From Phenylobacterium sp. (lineage in GTDB: Bacteria; Pseudomonadota; Alphaproteobacteria; Caulobacterales; Caulobacteraceae), in assembly GCA_028290925.1 (NCBI GenBank), contig JAQGIX010000182.1:1-6306 (forward strand): a stretch of DNA of 6,306 nucleotides, written 5' to 3'. Below, piece by piece: positions 5,308 to 6,306 of this stretch (positions within the stretch are counted from its first letter, which is position 1; each line of letters starts with the position of its first letter). Made by a program: the position numbers and the translations under genes. The notes below the pieces were generated by a model. It worked only from the letters and a program-made list of their open reading frames with translations, did no database searches and was not told where the DNA came from.

Positions 5308-6306
5308 GTGGCGATCGAAATCATAGAAGCGGCGGACCCGGCGAGCCTCGCCCGTTTCGACCTGGTGATCGACGTCCGGAGCCCCGCGGAGTTCGCCGAG
5401 GATCATGCGCCGGGCGCGGTCAACCTGCCGGTGCTGACCGACGAGGAGCGGACCGAGGTCGGCACGATCTACGTGCAGGACAGCCGCTTCCGCGCCCGCC
5501 GGATCGGGGCGGCCTACATCGCCCGCAATGTCGCCCGCTATCTGGAGACCGAGCTGGCCGGCTGGGACGGCGCCTTCCGGCCGCTGATCTACTGCTGGCG
5601 CGGCGGCCAGCGGTCGAACGCCATGGCGACGATCCTGTCACAGGTCGGCTGGCGCACCGCCATCCTGGCCGGCGGCTACAAGACCTATCGGCGCCATGTC
5701 TCCGAGCGCCTCTACGACGGCGAGCTGCCGCACCGCGTGGTGCTGCTGGACGGCCCGACCGGCTCGGGAAAGACCGAGCTGCTCGGGCTGCTGGCCGCCC
5801 GCGGCGTCCAGACCCTGGACCTGGAGGGCCTGGCCGCGCACCGCGGCTCGCTGTTCGGCGCCGTGCCGGGCCTGGCCCAGCCCAGCCAGAAGATGTTCGA
5901 GAGCCGGCTGCTCGGCGAGATCGAGGCGCTGGATCCGACGCGGCCGGTGCTGGTCGAGGCCGAGTCCAGCAAGATCGGCCAGCGTATGATCCCGCCGGCG
6001 CTCTGGAAGCTGATGGAGACCGCGCCGCGCGTCACCCTCGCCGCGCCGGCGCCGGCGCGCGCCCGCTACCTGATCGCCGCCTACCGCGAGATCACCGAAG
6101 ACCGGGCCGCCCTCGACGAGGTGCTGGCCCGGGTCCCCGACCGGCCGGGCCGCAAGCGGCTGGCGGAATGGCGGGCGCTGGCCGACGCCGGCGACTTCGA
6201 GGCCCTCGCCGCGGCGCTGATCGAGCTGCACTACGATCCCGCCTATCACCGCTCCGGCCGCAAGCAGGGCCGCCTGCCGCTCGCCGGGATCGAGATGGCC
6301 GGCGTG
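5308..6306 (+). CDS. mnmH: tRNA 2-selenouridine synthase, truncated by window end
   Basis: MnmH (also SelU or YbbB) uses selenophosphate to replace sulfur with selenium in 2-thiouridine at wobble position 34 of tRNAs for Lys, Glu and Gln, by way of a geranylated intermediate. The first 333 codons are in the window. E. coli MnmH has about 364 residues, so little is missing. The rhodanese domain is at about 5-130, with IDVRSPAEFAEDHAPGAVNLP (21-41) and the catalytic loop YCWRGGQRS, whose Cys96 matches E. coli Cys97. A P-loop domain follows with GPTGSGKT (149-156), then HRGSLFGAV (178-186) and VEAESSKIG (216-224), all typical of the family. GTG 5308 is chosen because AAGGG is nine bases upstream and the rhodanese domain begins at once. 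It is divergent to selD, a functionally sensible pairing. The frame has no stop inside the window. Confidence 0.95.
   Translation, partial: MAIEIIEAADPASLARFDLVIDVRSPAEFAEDHAPGAVNLPVLTDEERTEVGTIYVQDSRFRARRIGAAYIARNVARYLETELAGWDGAFRPLIYCWRGGQRSNAMATILSQVGWRTAILAGGYKTYRRHVSERLYDGELPHRVVLLDGPTGSGKTELLGLLAARGVQTLDLEGLAAHRGSLFGAVPGLAQPSQKMFESRLLGEIEALDPTRPVLVEAESSKIGQRMIPPALWKLMETAPRVTLAAPAPARARYLIAAYREITEDRAALDEVLARVPDRPGRKRLAEWRALADAGDFEALAAALIELHYDPAYHRSGRKQGRLPLAGIEMAGV

Noticed and set aside
5266..5406. N-terminal extension of SelD to an upstream start
   Set aside because: It would overlap the mnmH coding start, and the extra 47 residues do not resemble SelD. ATG 5265 places the catalytic Cys at a normal distance.
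5638..6249. Minus-strand frame of 203 codons opposite mnmH
   Set aside because: The + strand frame carries intact MnmH rhodanese and P-loop motifs; the antisense translation is Gln/Arg/Gly-rich shadow.

Overview
The window looks like ordinary chromosomal sequence from a high-GC alphaproteobacterium of the order Caulobacterales (Caulobacter or Phenylobacterium-like). The evidence is uniform GC-rich coding bias, a GapR (DUF2312) C-terminus nearly identical to the Caulobacter protein as I recall it, and a NtrC-type regulator matching TacA, including phosphoacceptor Asp54. I recall that in Caulobacter crescentus gapR and tacA lie only a few genes apart (about CC_3319 and CC_3315), so the locus layout supports the assignment. 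This is memory, not a search. No mobile element, CRISPR array, tRNA or rRNA gene was seen.

Layout: (1) On the + strand, the 3' end of gapR (1-218) is followed by a small, very basic protein (215-529) that starts at TTG inside the gapR stop region. (2) Four genes run leftward on the - strand. In transcription order they are selD (5265-4183), a small exported protein of unknown function (4132-3647), a tacA-like sigma-54 activator (3534-2053), and an exported trypsin-like serine protease with two repeated N-terminal modules (1986-526). The protease and the basic-protein gene converge and share four bases at their stops. (3) On the + strand, mnmH (5308 to the window end, truncated) diverges from selD across only 42 bases.

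How the genes work together: SelD makes selenophosphate, and MnmH uses it to convert 2-thiouridine to 2-selenouridine in the tRNA wobble position. The divergent pair is therefore a compact selenium-to-tRNA-modification unit, and nothing in the window requires selenocysteine use. The TacA-like regulator probably belongs to a cell-cycle/stalk phosphorelay, and GapR to chromosome replication and topology. The protease and the small exported protein act outside the cytoplasm, with unknown substrates.

Most interesting non-coding signals: a 9-bp inverted repeat with one mismatch upstream of tacA (3582-3610), a nearby GANTC-containing dyad (3634-3644), a Caulobacter-type promoter candidate before the protease (2019-2047), and a possible leaderless start for selD. 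I found no convincing evidence of an undescribed multi-gene system. The duplicated module of the protease and the unnamed basic protein are the least explained coding features.
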